Assembly (NCBI GenBank): GCA_038249195.1
Contig: JBBRWM010000001.1
Location: 434,001 to 498,000 of the forward strand
Direction: 5' to 3'
Length of the DNA: 64,000 nt
DNA from: JAOUEA01 sp038249195
GTDB taxonomy: Bacteria > Actinomycetota > UBA4738 > HRBIN12
Shown here: positions 35,507-43,649 of the stretch, piece by piece
How the letters are laid out: the number at the start of each line of letters is the position of its first letter
Numbering within the stretch: the first letter of the stretch is position 1
Notes under the pieces: model-generated
Database searches by the model: none
The model's input: only the letters and a program-made list of their open reading frames with translations
What the model was told of the DNA's origin: nothing
Translations under genes and position numbers: made by a program

Positions 35507-36451
35507 TCAGGCCACGCCGATCGGGTCGGAGGAGATGTCGCCCTTGACCGGCCCGAGCGGTTCGCCCAGCCGCGCGGCCACGCGCTTGAGGCGGTCGAGG
35601 TGTTCGAAGATCTCCTCGCGGGCCTGCTTCGCGACGTCGGTGAGGCCGTCGATCTGGGCCAGCCGGAAATGGTTCTCCAACACCGGACGCAGGACCTGTT
35701 CGAGGTGGATCCGCAGGTTGTAGATGCCCGCGCTCGCCATCGCCTTCGCCTTGCGTCGGAACCCCGGGATCCCGGCGCCGGGCATGGCGAAGTTCAAGAT
35801 CTGCCGATGCATCGCCATGACAACGGCGGAGGGATCGAGCTCGATCGCGTTGATAGCCATGTCGCGGTAGAAGACGTAGTGGAAGTTCTCGTCTGTGGCC
35901 ACGCGGGCACACAACTTCTGCGCCGTCTCATCCTGCGTGATCTCGCCCGTGTTGCGATGGGAGATCCTCGTGGCCAGCTCCTGGATGGTGGTGAACACCA
36001 CGCCGTCGAGCGGACCCTGTTCGGCGAAGGCGGGATACCAACCCCGCAAGGCCTGGTCCATGCGGCCTTGCTCGAGGACCACAGGGTCCATGCCGCGCGT
36101 CACCGTGAGGAAGTCACGGATCACGATGGCGTGACGTCCCTCCTCGGCCGTCCAGCGTCGCACCCACTCGCCCCACGCCTCGCCTTCGCCGAACGTGCGC
36201 CACAGGGCAAGGTGGTAGTAAGGCAGGTTGTCCTCGGTCAGGAGGTTCACCTCGAGCGCCGTCTGCGCCACGTCGGGCAGCGAGCTGTCGGCCGGCTGCC
36301 ACGGCTCCTGCACGAAGTTGCGGCCTTCTTCATAGGGAACGAAATCGTGCGGGAACCACTCGGAGGTGGCCGCGACGTGGCGGCCGAGCGCCTGCTCGAC
36401 GGATGGGAGCAGCTCGTGGAGGATCGCCTGGTCGTTCACGGGATCGGTCAT
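35507..36451 (-). CDS. acyl-ACP desaturase (stearoyl-ACP Delta9-type)
   Basis: This 314-residue protein is a soluble di-iron desaturase. Iron ligands are visible in LLTEDNLPYYH (about 77), EEGRHAIVIRDFL (about 110-122; E-x-x-H), TIQELATRI (about 160) and ATDENFHYVFYRD (about 192-204; E-x-x-H). Members introduce a double bond into acyl chains bound to acyl-carrier protein. The ATG at 36451 has AAGGAGT upstream. The lipid-modification genes 260 bases away on the other strand may use its product, since cyclopropane synthases need unsaturated chains. This makes a sensible pathway but the link is inference. Confidence 0.9.
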   Translation of the reverse strand: MTDPVNDQAILHELLPSVEQALGRHVAATSEWFPHDFVPYEEGRNFVQEPWQPADSSLPDVAQTALEVNLLTEDNLPYYHLALWRTFGEGEAWGEWVRRWTAEEGRHAIVIRDFLTVTRGMDPVVLEQGRMDQALRGWYPAFAEQGPLDGVVFTTIQELATRISHRNTGEITQDETAQKLCARVATDENFHYVFYRDMAINAIELDPSAVVMAMHRQILNFAMPGAGIPGFRRKAKAMASAGIYNLRIHLEQVLRPVLENHFRLAQIDGLTDVAKQAREEIFEHLDRLKRVAARLGEPLGPVKGDISSDPIGVA

Positions 36452-36709
36452 TCGGTGACTCCTTCTGAACCTCGGCAGGCGTGCCACACGCATTGCAGAG
36501 GTTCGGCTCCGAACGACTGCCCTTCGTCTGACACGATCACCTGATCGGCACAGGGTTGGCGTGCTGAGGCGCACAGGATACCGCGCAACGCCCGTTGACG
36601 CAGCCTGTCCGGGGTGGCCTTCCGAGGCGGCGGTCCCGGCCATCCGGTCGGCGGCGCGCTGCGAAGACCAACCGTAGGCCGCAGGGGCACTGGGAGGAAT
36701 GAGCGGATC

Positions 36710-38011
36710 GTGAAGGTCGCCGTCATCGGGAGTGGGATCGCCGGGCTCGGCGCCGCGTGGGCGCTGTCGCGGTCCCATGAGATCACGCTGTATGAAGCCG
36801 GCACGCATCTCGGGGGTCACGCGAACACGGCCGAGGTGTGGGACCGAGGCCGCGCCGTGGCGGTGGATACGGGGTTCATCGTGTACAACGAGCGCAACTA
36901 CCCCAACCTCACCCGTCTGTTCGCCGCCGAAGGCGTCCCGACCGAGCCCAGCGACATGTCCTTCTCGGTCTCCGTGGGCCGCGGGGCGTTCGAGTACCAG
37001 GGCAGGGCCCAGGGTCTGTTCGCCCAGCCGTCCAACCTCGGGGACGCCTCCTTTCGCCGGATGGTTCGGGAGATCCTCCGATTCACGAGGGAGGCCCGCG
37101 AGCTCCTGGGGAGCGGGTCGCGGCTCTCGATCGGCTCCTACCTGGAGCAGCGGGGGTACTCGAGGGCGTTCCGCGAGGATTACCTCCTGCCCATCACGGC
37201 GTGCATCTGGTCATCGCGTTTGGACGCGATGCTCGACTACCCGGCGGCCACCATGGTGGCCTTCCTCGACAACCACGGGCTCCTCCAGGTGCGGCACCGG
37301 CCGCAATGGCGGACGGTCTCAGGCGGGTCGCGGGAGTACGTGCGCCGGGTCGCCGCTCGCTTCCGCAAGGGCCTTCGCCTGGCGACGCCCGTGCGAGCGC
37401 TCGAGCGTGGGCCCGACGGCGTCACCGTCCTCGATGCCCGCGGAGGGCGCGATCGCTACGACCACGTCGTGATGGCGACGCACGCCGACACCACCCTCGC
37501 GCTGCTCGGCCCCGAGGCCTCGTCCCGGGAGCGGCAGCTCCTCGGGACGTTCCGCTTCCAGGAGAATCGGGCGGTGCTGCACCACGACGCGTCCCTGATG
37601 CCCACCCGCCGCCGCGCGTGGTCGAGCTGGAATTACCTCGCCGAGCATCGTGGGTATGGTGGCGAGGTGTCCCTCAGCTACTGGATGGATCGGCTCCAGA
37701 ACCTGCGCACCGAACGCCCCGTGATCGTGACGCTCAATCCCCACCGCGAGCCGAGAGAACCCGTGGCCGAGTTCGTCTACCAGCACCCTGTCTTCGACCG
37801 GAGCTCCATCGACGCGCAAGCGGCGTTGCCGTCCATCCAGGGCCTCGACCGGACGTGGTTCTGCGGCAGCTGGTCCGGGTTCGGGTTCCACGAGGACGGC
37901 CTGCGGTCCGGGCTCGAGGTGGCGGCCGCGCTGGGCGCCCCCGCACCGTGGTGGTCGTCGGCCGCGGCCGTACCCGCGACGGCGACGGCGATGGCCGCCG
38001 TGGGGGCGTGA
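36710..38011 (+). CDS. FAD-dependent amine-oxidase-like oxidoreductase of a CFA/DUF1365 cluster
   Basis: This 433-residue protein opens with a dinucleotide-binding fold (VAVIGSGIAGLGAAWALSRS, about 3-22, then LYEAGTHLGGHANT) typical of amine-oxidase/phytoene-desaturase-like flavoproteins. DTGFIVYNERNYPNLTRLFA (about 56-75) and the C-terminal FCGSWSGFGFHEDGLRSGLE (about 385-404), which closes the FAD site, are family hallmarks of the form found beside DUF1365 and cyclopropane synthase genes. The GTG start follows GGGAGGAA. Its stop overlaps the DUF1365 start by four bases. The substrate is probably a membrane fatty acid; the reaction is unknown to me. Confidence 0.88.
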   Translation: MKVAVIGSGIAGLGAAWALSRSHEITLYEAGTHLGGHANTAEVWDRGRAVAVDTGFIVYNERNYPNLTRLFAAEGVPTEPSDMSFSVSVGRGAFEYQGRAQGLFAQPSNLGDASFRRMVREILRFTREARELLGSGSRLSIGSYLEQRGYSRAFREDYLLPITACIWSSRLDAMLDYPAATMVAFLDNHGLLQVRHRPQWRTVSGGSREYVRRVAARFRKGLRLATPVRALERGPDGVTVLDARGGRDRYDHVVMATHADTTLALLGPEASSRERQLLGTFRFQENRAVLHHDASLMPTRRRAWSSWNYLAEHRGYGGEVSLSYWMDRLQNLRTERPVIVTLNPHREPREPVAEFVYQHPVFDRSSIDAQAALPSIQGLDRTWFCGSWSGFGFHEDGLRSGLEVAAALGAPAPWWSSAAAVPATATAMAAVGA

Positions 38012-38886
38012 GCGTGGTCGTGCTCCGCGACCGCGTGCGGACGGCGGGCGACGCCCGCCCCGGCGAGGACGGCGTCACGCCGCGCCCGTTGCGCTCGGCG
38101 ATCTACGAGTGCCGCGTGATGCACCAGCGCTTCTTCCCGGTGCGCCATCGCCTCGGCTATGGCGTGTGGTACCTGCTGGCCGACCTCGACGAGCTGCCGA
38201 CCTTGGACGGGACCGTCCCGGGGTTCGGCGTCGATCGCGCGGCGCCGGTGAGCTTCCATCGCCGGGACCACGGTCCGCGTGACGGCACCCCGCTGCGGCC
38301 GTGGGTCGAGGCACGGCTCGCGGAAGCCGGGGTGGATCTGGACGGTGGACCGGTGCGCATCCTGTGCTTCCCCCGCGTCTTCGGTTACGTCTTCAACCCC
38401 ATCACGGTCTGGTTCTGCCACGGCCGGGAGGGTGAGGTGCGCGCGATCGTGTACGAGGTCGCCAACACGTTCGGTCAATGGCATCACTACGTGGTGCCCG
38501 TGCCCGCCGGCGACGATCGCTCGGTGATCCGCAGCTCCTTCGACAAGCAGCTGTTCGTCTCGCCCTTCATCGACATGGCGTCCACCTACGACTTCCGCAC
38601 GCGCGTGCCGGACGAGCGGATCGCCGTGCTCGTGCGGCAGATGGCAGCGGGCGGCCAGGTGTTGGTGGCGACCCTCACCGGACGCCGCCGCGCGCTCACG
38701 GGACGCGGGCTCGCCCGCGTCCTCGCGAGGTACCCCCTGGTGACCTTGAAGGTGATGGCCGGGATCCACTGGGAGGCAGCGAAGCTGCGGCTGAAAGGGG
38801 CGCCGTATCGACGCCGGAGCCTCCCGCCCGCTCACGACACGACCGTGGTGCGCTCGCGAGTCCGACGCGACGCCCCCGCGAAGTGA
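38008..38886 (+). CDS. DUF1365 family protein
   Basis: This 292-residue protein has the DUF1365 pattern: SAIYECRVMHQRFFPVRHRL (about 30-49), LCFPRVFGYVFNPITVWFCH (about 119-138), YEVANTFGQWHHYVVP (about 147-162) and FDKQLFVSPFIDM. It has several conserved His and Asp residues but no recognised catalytic motif. The gene overlaps both neighbours (four bases upstream, one base downstream), so it is tightly coupled to the FAD oxidoreductase and the cyclopropane-type methyltransferase. In other bacteria the same trio occurs together, including in genes induced by singlet oxygen. Biochemical function is not known. Confidence 0.9.
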   Translation: MSVVVLRDRVRTAGDARPGEDGVTPRPLRSAIYECRVMHQRFFPVRHRLGYGVWYLLADLDELPTLDGTVPGFGVDRAAPVSFHRRDHGPRDGTPLRPWVEARLAEAGVDLDGGPVRILCFPRVFGYVFNPITVWFCHGREGEVRAIVYEVANTFGQWHHYVVPVPAGDDRSVIRSSFDKQLFVSPFIDMASTYDFRTRVPDERIAVLVRQMAAGGQVLVATLTGRRRALTGRGLARVLARYPLVTLKVMAGIHWEAAKLRLKGAPYRRRSLPPAHDTTVVRSRVRRDAPAK

Positions 38887-40106
38887 TGAAGACGGAGGCG
38901 CGAACCCGAACCCTGCGGCGAGGCCGAGGGCTGGGATCCTTCGAACGCATGGTGCTGGACGTCGTGGGCCGCCGGGTGCGAGCGGGCCGCCTGGAGGTTG
39001 ATCTGCCCGACGGCTCACGGAAGGTGTTCGTGGGGCGGGAAGACGGACCCCAGGCGCGCCTGAGCGTTCGGGACCCTCGGATCCTCCGGCGCGTCGCGAC
39101 GACGGGAGCGATCGGGCTCGCAGACGGGTACATCGCGGGCGAGTACGCGGCCGAGGACCTCGCTTCCTTCATCGAGCTGATGGCGCTGCACGTGGAACCC
39201 GAGCATCGCGTGGCCGTGCCGACGGTCCTGGACCGGGCCGGCCGGGCGATCTGGCGCGCGCTGGGCCGCGGCGGGGGGCCGCGAGGACCTCTGGAGGACG
39301 TGGTGCAGCACTACGACCTCGGCAACGACTTCTACGCGCTGTGGCTCGACCCCTCCATGACCTACTCCTCCGGGGTGTTCGCTCGCGACGAGATGAGCTT
39401 GGAGGAGGCGCAGCGGGAGAAGTACCGGCGGCTGGCCGAGGCCGCCGACATCCGGGCGGGCCACAGCGTGCTCGAGATCGGTTCGGGCTGGGGTGGGTTC
39501 GCCGTCTACCTCGCGGAGCTCGGGGCCGACGTGAGCACGCTCACCGTCTCGCGGGAGCAGGCCGCGTACGTCGAGAGGCTCGTGGCCGAACGCGGCCTGC
39601 ACGGACGGGTCCACGTCCTGCTCGAGGACTTCGCTACCCACCGCGGGTCCTACGATCGCCTGGTCTCGGTAGAGATGATCGAGTCCATCCCCCGCTCGCG
39701 GTGGGGGGAATACTTCGACACGCTCCGCGATCGCGTGCTCCCCGGCGGCCTGATCGGCCTGCAGGTCATCACGGTCGCCGATCATCACTGGCGGGCGTCC
39801 AACGAGAACCCCGACTTCGTCCGACGCTACATCTTCCCCGGCGGACAAGTCCCAGCGCCGGCGGTGTTGCGCCAGCTCGCGTGGAGAGCCGGCCTGCGTT
39901 GGGTAGGTGAGGAAGCGCACGGCCCGTCGTACGCTCGCACGCTGCGGTGCTGGCTCGCGGCTTTCGACGCGCATCGACCCGAGATCGAGGCGCTGGGCTT
40001 CGACGAGCCGTTCCGGCGGATGTGGCGCTACTACCTCGCCTACTGCGAGGGTGGGTTCCGAGCGGGGCGAGCCGACGTCAGCCAGATCGTGCTCGCGCGA
40101 GGCTAG
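38886..40106 (+). CDS. cyclopropane-fatty-acyl-phospholipid synthase family methyltransferase
   Basis: This 406-residue SAM-dependent enzyme has the CFA-synthase layout: an N-terminal lipid-binding-like domain (about 1-135), VVQHYDLGNDFYALWLDPSM (about 139-158), the SAM loop VLEIGSGWGGFAVYLAELGA (about 196-215), and a late RRYIFPGGQVPA block with the conserved ENPDFVRRYIFPGG. It should methylate double bonds of membrane phospholipid acyl chains to a cyclopropane or methyl-branched product. It begins on the last base of the DUF1365 stop codon. With the FAD oxidoreductase it could make a branched or otherwise modified fatty acid; the final product cannot be told from sequence. Confidence 0.92.
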   Translation: MKTEARTRTLRRGRGLGSFERMVLDVVGRRVRAGRLEVDLPDGSRKVFVGREDGPQARLSVRDPRILRRVATTGAIGLADGYIAGEYAAEDLASFIELMALHVEPEHRVAVPTVLDRAGRAIWRALGRGGGPRGPLEDVVQHYDLGNDFYALWLDPSMTYSSGVFARDEMSLEEAQREKYRRLAEAADIRAGHSVLEIGSGWGGFAVYLAELGADVSTLTVSREQAAYVERLVAERGLHGRVHVLLEDFATHRGSYDRLVSVEMIESIPRSRWGEYFDTLRDRVLPGGLIGLQVITVADHHWRASNENPDFVRRYIFPGGQVPAPAVLRQLAWRAGLRWVGEEAHGPSYARTLRCWLAAFDAHRPEIEALGFDEPFRRMWRYYLAYCEGGFRAGRADVSQIVLARG

Positions 40107-40139
40107 GTACCTCGTACCGGGTAGGTCGGCCGTTCGAGG

Positions 40140-40168
40140 TCAATCTGCAGGCCCATTCGGCCGACACT
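40140..40168 (+). promoter_or_regulatory. candidate promoter of the prepilin gene
   Basis: TCAATC (40140-40145) and GCCGACA (40160-40166) form a sigma-28-like pair with 16 bases between TCAA and GCCGACA. The hexamer GACACT (40163-40168) ends six bases before the ATG, so the transcript would start at or next to the start codon. There is no ribosome site, which fits a leaderless mRNA. Confidence 0.4.
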
Positions 40169-40174
40169 GGGAAC

Positions 40175-40630
40175 ATGTCGTTGCGCGAGCGCGTCCGATC
40201 GGAGCAGGCCTTCACGATGGTAGAGCTCCTCATCGTGGTGTTGATCATCGGCGTCCTCATCTCGATCGGCCTGCCAACGTTCCTGGGTGCGCGCGTTCGC
40301 GCTCAGGATCGGAAGACGCAGCAGGACATCCGGATCGCATTCACCGCGGAGAAGGCCTACTTCGCGGACACCAACCGCTACACGGCGACCGCCGCCGCGA
40401 TGACTATCATCGAACCCGCGCTGGCCTACGTCGACAGCGATACGCCCGTTGCCGCCGGGTCCGTGTACCTGCACTACCACCCAGGCGCGAACGAGCTCTT
40501 CGTGTCGGCGCGCAGCCAGTCGGGCACGTGCTTGTACCTGCGCGACGTGAACGGCGGCAGCGTGCAGTACTCGACATCGACGGCGCCCTGCGGCGTGGCC
40601 GACGTGCAGGCCTACGCGGCCGTGTGGTGA
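40175..40630 (+). CDS. type IV pilin / prepilin-like protein
   Basis: This 151-residue protein has a type III signal: a short basic leader, then AFTMVELLIVVLIIGVLISI (about 12-31), with the Glu five residues after the cleavage site. The residue before the cleavage Phe is Ala rather than the usual Gly (SEQA-FTMVELL), which prepilin peptidases tolerate less well. The C-terminal part has two cysteines (GTCLYLRD and APCGVAD) that could form a pilin disulfide loop. No other type IV pilus gene lies nearby, and the Flp system at 1-712 is a separate class. It might be a minor pilin or pseudopilin using machinery encoded elsewhere. Confidence 0.85.
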   Translation: MSLRERVRSEQAFTMVELLIVVLIIGVLISIGLPTFLGARVRAQDRKTQQDIRIAFTAEKAYFADTNRYTATAAAMTIIEPALAYVDSDTPVAAGSVYLHYHPGANELFVSARSQSGTCLYLRDVNGGSVQYSTSTAPCGVADVQAYAAVW

Positions 40631-40670
40631 GCGAGCCGCTCGCCAGAGCTAACTAGTTACTCCGGGTGGG

Positions 40671-40699
40671 TCAAGTTCCGCCGGCCGAAAGGCCGATAT
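40671..40699 (+). promoter_or_regulatory. candidate sigma-28-like promoter of the DUF1800 gene
   Basis: TCAAGT (40671-40676) and GCCGATAT (40692-40699) have 17 bases between TCAA and GCCGATAT, as at the Flp pilin. The ATG lies nine bases past the -10 element and has no ribosome site, so a leaderless transcript is expected. A CGGCC-GAAA-GGCCG hairpin (40682-40695) lies in the spacer. Confidence 0.45.
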
Positions 40700-40708
40700 G
40701 ACGCTGGT

Positions 40709-42310
40709 ATGAGGGGCGAACGGGGAGCGGAGGGGGGTCCGGCCACGACGACCTCCACCCTTTCGCGACGCCGGTTCGTCCGCAACGCGGCCGTAGGCGG
40801 GGCGATCGCCGGTTCCGGAATCTCGTCCTCGCTCTTGCAGGGGCTGCCCGCGCAGGCCGCCGGACGCGCGGGTGCCGCATCATTCCTCCCCTCGGACAAC
40901 GACCTGCATCTGTTGCGCCGTGCCACGTGGGGCCCCACCCCCAATCTCCACAAGCAGATCCGCAAGATGGGCATGAACCGGTGGCTGGATCAACAGCTGA
41001 AGCCCCATTCCATCGACGATCGGGACTGCGAGCGCATCATCAACAAGCGGTTCCCTCGCCTCGCGTGGAACTCACGCCAGGCCTACAAGAACCTCGACGG
41101 CTCCTGGGACCTCATGTACGAGCTCGGGTACGCCGCGATCGTCCGGGCGGCGTGGAGCAAGCGGCAGCTGTTCGAGGTCATGGTCGACTTCTGGTCCAAC
41201 CATCTGAACGTCGCGAACCCCAGCGACAACGTGTGGTGGTCCCGCCACGACTACGACCGCACGGTGATCCGCCGCCACGCGCTGGGCAAGTTCTCCGACA
41301 TGCTCGCCGCGTCCGCGACCCACCCCGCGATGATGACCTACCTCAACAACGCGGAGTCGACCAAGTACAACCCGAACGAGAACTACGGGCGCGAGCTCCT
41401 CGAGCTGCACACCGTCGGCGTCGACGGCGGCTACACGGAAGCGCAGATGAGGACGTCGGCGCTGATCCTCACGGGCCTCGGCGTGCACTGGTACGACGAC
41501 GTGAACGACGGCACGTTCCGCTACAACCCCGACAACCACTACACCGGCCACGTGAAGGTCTTGAACTGGTCCTCTCCCAATAACAGCGCCCACAAGGGTT
41601 TGCACGTGGCGCTCGACTACGTCGACTACCTCGCGCACGCCAAGCCCACGGCCCGCCGCATCGCCTACAAGCTGTGCGAGCGCTTCCTATCCGACAAGCC
41701 GCCGATTGGGCTCGTCGACAAGATGGCGGACACCTACCGCGCGCACGACACGGCGATCGTGCCCGTGCTGCACGTCCTGTTCGGCTCCAAGGCCTTCCGT
41801 CAGTCCAAGGGTGACAAGGTGATCCGGCCCATGCAGGACGTGGTGGCGACCCTGCGGATCCTCGGAGTGAAGCCCGACTCCGACAACGGTACCGACGGGA
41901 TCCGCAGCCTCTACTGGACCACCGAGAGCCTGAGCGACGCGCCGCTGGCCTGGGTCCAGCCCAACGGCTACCCCGACTACGCCAACGCCTGGCGCTCGGC
42001 AGGCGGCACGCTGAACCGCTGGAACACGCACCTGTCCCTGGCCGCGGGCTGGAACGATCAGCTCGTCCTCCCCGACCTACGCAGGAACCTCCTGCCCCAC
42101 AAACTCCCGAAGAACCACGGCGACCTGGTGCAGGCCCTCGCGCAGCGATTGGTGTTCCGCAAGCTCTCGGCCCCGCATCGCAACGCGCTCTGCGCGTTCC
42201 TCGGTGTGTCCGCCGCAACCCCCGTCGCGGCGGACTCCGCGGCGGTGGATTGGCGCCTGCCCTACCTCGTCGCGCTCATCCTCGACTCGCCCTATCACGA
42301 GATCAGGTGA
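40709..42310 (+). CDS. DUF1800 family secreted protein (Tat signal)
   Basis: This 533-residue protein has a twin-arginine signal (SRRRFVRNAAVGGAIAGSGI, about 18-37) and the DUF1800 pattern: LHLLRRATWGPTPNLHKQIR (about 68-87), MVDFWSNHLNVANP (about 156-169), FSDMLAASATHPAMMTYLNN (about 195-214) and NENYGRELLELHTVGVDGGY (about 222-241). These proteins are exported folded and almost always occur beside a DUF1501 gene, as here. Their biochemical role is unknown. The gene has no ribosome site and a promoter-like motif ending nine bases before the ATG. The DUF1501 gene follows after four bases. Confidence 0.9.
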   Translation: MRGERGAEGGPATTTSTLSRRRFVRNAAVGGAIAGSGISSSLLQGLPAQAAGRAGAASFLPSDNDLHLLRRATWGPTPNLHKQIRKMGMNRWLDQQLKPHSIDDRDCERIINKRFPRLAWNSRQAYKNLDGSWDLMYELGYAAIVRAAWSKRQLFEVMVDFWSNHLNVANPSDNVWWSRHDYDRTVIRRHALGKFSDMLAASATHPAMMTYLNNAESTKYNPNENYGRELLELHTVGVDGGYTEAQMRTSALILTGLGVHWYDDVNDGTFRYNPDNHYTGHVKVLNWSSPNNSAHKGLHVALDYVDYLAHAKPTARRIAYKLCERFLSDKPPIGLVDKMADTYRAHDTAIVPVLHVLFGSKAFRQSKGDKVIRPMQDVVATLRILGVKPDSDNGTDGIRSLYWTTESLSDAPLAWVQPNGYPDYANAWRSAGGTLNRWNTHLSLAAGWNDQLVLPDLRRNLLPHKLPKNHGDLVQALAQRLVFRKLSAPHRNALCAFLGVSAATPVAADSAAVDWRLPYLVALILDSPYHEIR

Positions 42311-42314
42311 TCAC

Positions 42315-43625
42315 ATGTCCATGACCAAGCCACGCCCTACGCTCGACGCCCAAGCCGCGCTGAAGCCGTGCGGATGTCCGCACATGCCCGCGCTCTCGCG
42401 ACGCAACTTCCTCAAGTCGTTGGGTGCGGCCGGCATCGTGGCGGGCATCGCCGGCGAGGACATGTTCACGAAGATGGCGTTCGCCGCCACGCCGTACACG
42501 GGCGACGTGCTCGTGGTGCTGTCGCTCCGCGGCGGGTTCGACGGGTTGAGCGCGATCGTGCCCGCCTCCGCAGTCGACTACAATGACTATGCGAATCTCC
42601 GTCCGAACATCAAGATCCCCCTGGGTTCGCTCCTCCCGCTCAACCCCCAGTTCGGCATGCACCCGGCCATGGCCCCCCTCAAGCCGTTCTGGGACGCGCA
42701 CACGTTCGGCGTCGTGCACGCGGTGGGAATGGAACAGCCCAACCGATCGCACTTCGATGCCATGGAGGAGATGGAGCGCGCCGCCCCCGGCAGCTCGTTG
42801 CGCACCGGGTGGATCGACCGGGTCATGGGCCTGCGCGACCGCGGCACCGCGTTCCAGGCCACGCAGATGGGCTCCAACACCGCCGCCTCCGCCTTCCTGG
42901 GACCCAACCCCGAGCTCGCGATGTACAACATCAGCTCGTTCCGCCTGAGCGGCGCCTGGAACGACACCGAGAAGGCCCACTGGGACACCGCTCTGCGTTC
43001 GCTGAACGGCAGCGCTCCTGCGAGCGTGAGCGATCCGTCGGTGACGGCGCTCGACGCGCTCGCGAAGGCCGCGTCCCTGCCCGGCAGTAGCTACGTTGCG
43101 AGCAACGGTGCCTCCTACCCCCACACCGGCCTAGGCAACGCCTTGTCCAACATCGCGCAGCTCATCAAGAACGACACTGGCCTGCAGGTTGCCGCGGTGG
43201 ACTACGGGGATTGGGACATGCACGTCGACCTGGGACAGTTCAACAGCGGCTGGATGTTCGATCACCTCACCGAGCTCTCGGGGTCGCTCGCGGCGTTCGC
43301 GACCGACTTAGGGCCTGCCGGCATGAACAAGGTCACGCTCGCGACGCTCACGGAGTTCGGGCGCCGGGCCGAGGAGAACGGATCCGGCGGCGTCGATCAC
43401 GGCTACGGTCAAGCGGTCTTCCTCCTGGGCGGCGGCATCAAGGGGGGACAGGTACACGGCGCGTGGCCGGGGCTTGCCCACAACAACCTCGTCGACGGCG
43501 ACCTCAACGGCGTGAACGACTACCGGGTGGTGCTCGCCGAGCTGCTGGAGAAGCGCTGCGAGGCCAGCTCGGTGGCGACCGTCTTCCCGGGGATCGACGC
43601 CACTCGGTACAACATCGCGAACTGA
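42315..43625 (+). CDS. DUF1501 family secreted protein (Tat signal)
   Basis: This 436-residue protein has a twin-arginine signal (SRRNFLKSLGAAGIVAGIAG, about 29-48) after an N-terminal extension. The DUF1501 core, related to the alkaline-phosphatase/sulfatase fold, shows LVVLSLRGGFDGLSAIVPAS (about 71-90), VHAVGMEQPNRSHFDAMEEM (about 134-153), YGDWDMHVDLGQF (about 297-309) and TEFGRRAEENGSGGVDHGYG (about 346-365). The His and Asp residues resemble metal ligands of that superfamily. It forms an operon with DUF1800 four bases upstream. A second ATG at 42321 is possible. Function is unknown. Confidence 0.92.
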   Translation: MSMTKPRPTLDAQAALKPCGCPHMPALSRRNFLKSLGAAGIVAGIAGEDMFTKMAFAATPYTGDVLVVLSLRGGFDGLSAIVPASAVDYNDYANLRPNIKIPLGSLLPLNPQFGMHPAMAPLKPFWDAHTFGVVHAVGMEQPNRSHFDAMEEMERAAPGSSLRTGWIDRVMGLRDRGTAFQATQMGSNTAASAFLGPNPELAMYNISSFRLSGAWNDTEKAHWDTALRSLNGSAPASVSDPSVTALDALAKAASLPGSSYVASNGASYPHTGLGNALSNIAQLIKNDTGLQVAAVDYGDWDMHVDLGQFNSGWMFDHLTELSGSLAAFATDLGPAGMNKVTLATLTEFGRRAEENGSGGVDHGYGQAVFLLGGGIKGGQVHGAWPGLAHNNLVDGDLNGVNDYRVVLAELLEKRCEASSVATVFPGIDATRYNIAN

Positions 43626-43649
43626 GCCGCGCGGCGCTCGCGCGAGCTC
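43624..43649. terminator. bidirectional hairpin between convergent genes
   Basis: GAGC-CGCGCG and CGCGCG-A-GCTC pair around a GCGCT loop with one bulged base. It overlaps the stop codons of the DUF1501 gene (plus) and of the prolyl oligopeptidase (minus), so it could serve both. Confidence 0.4.
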
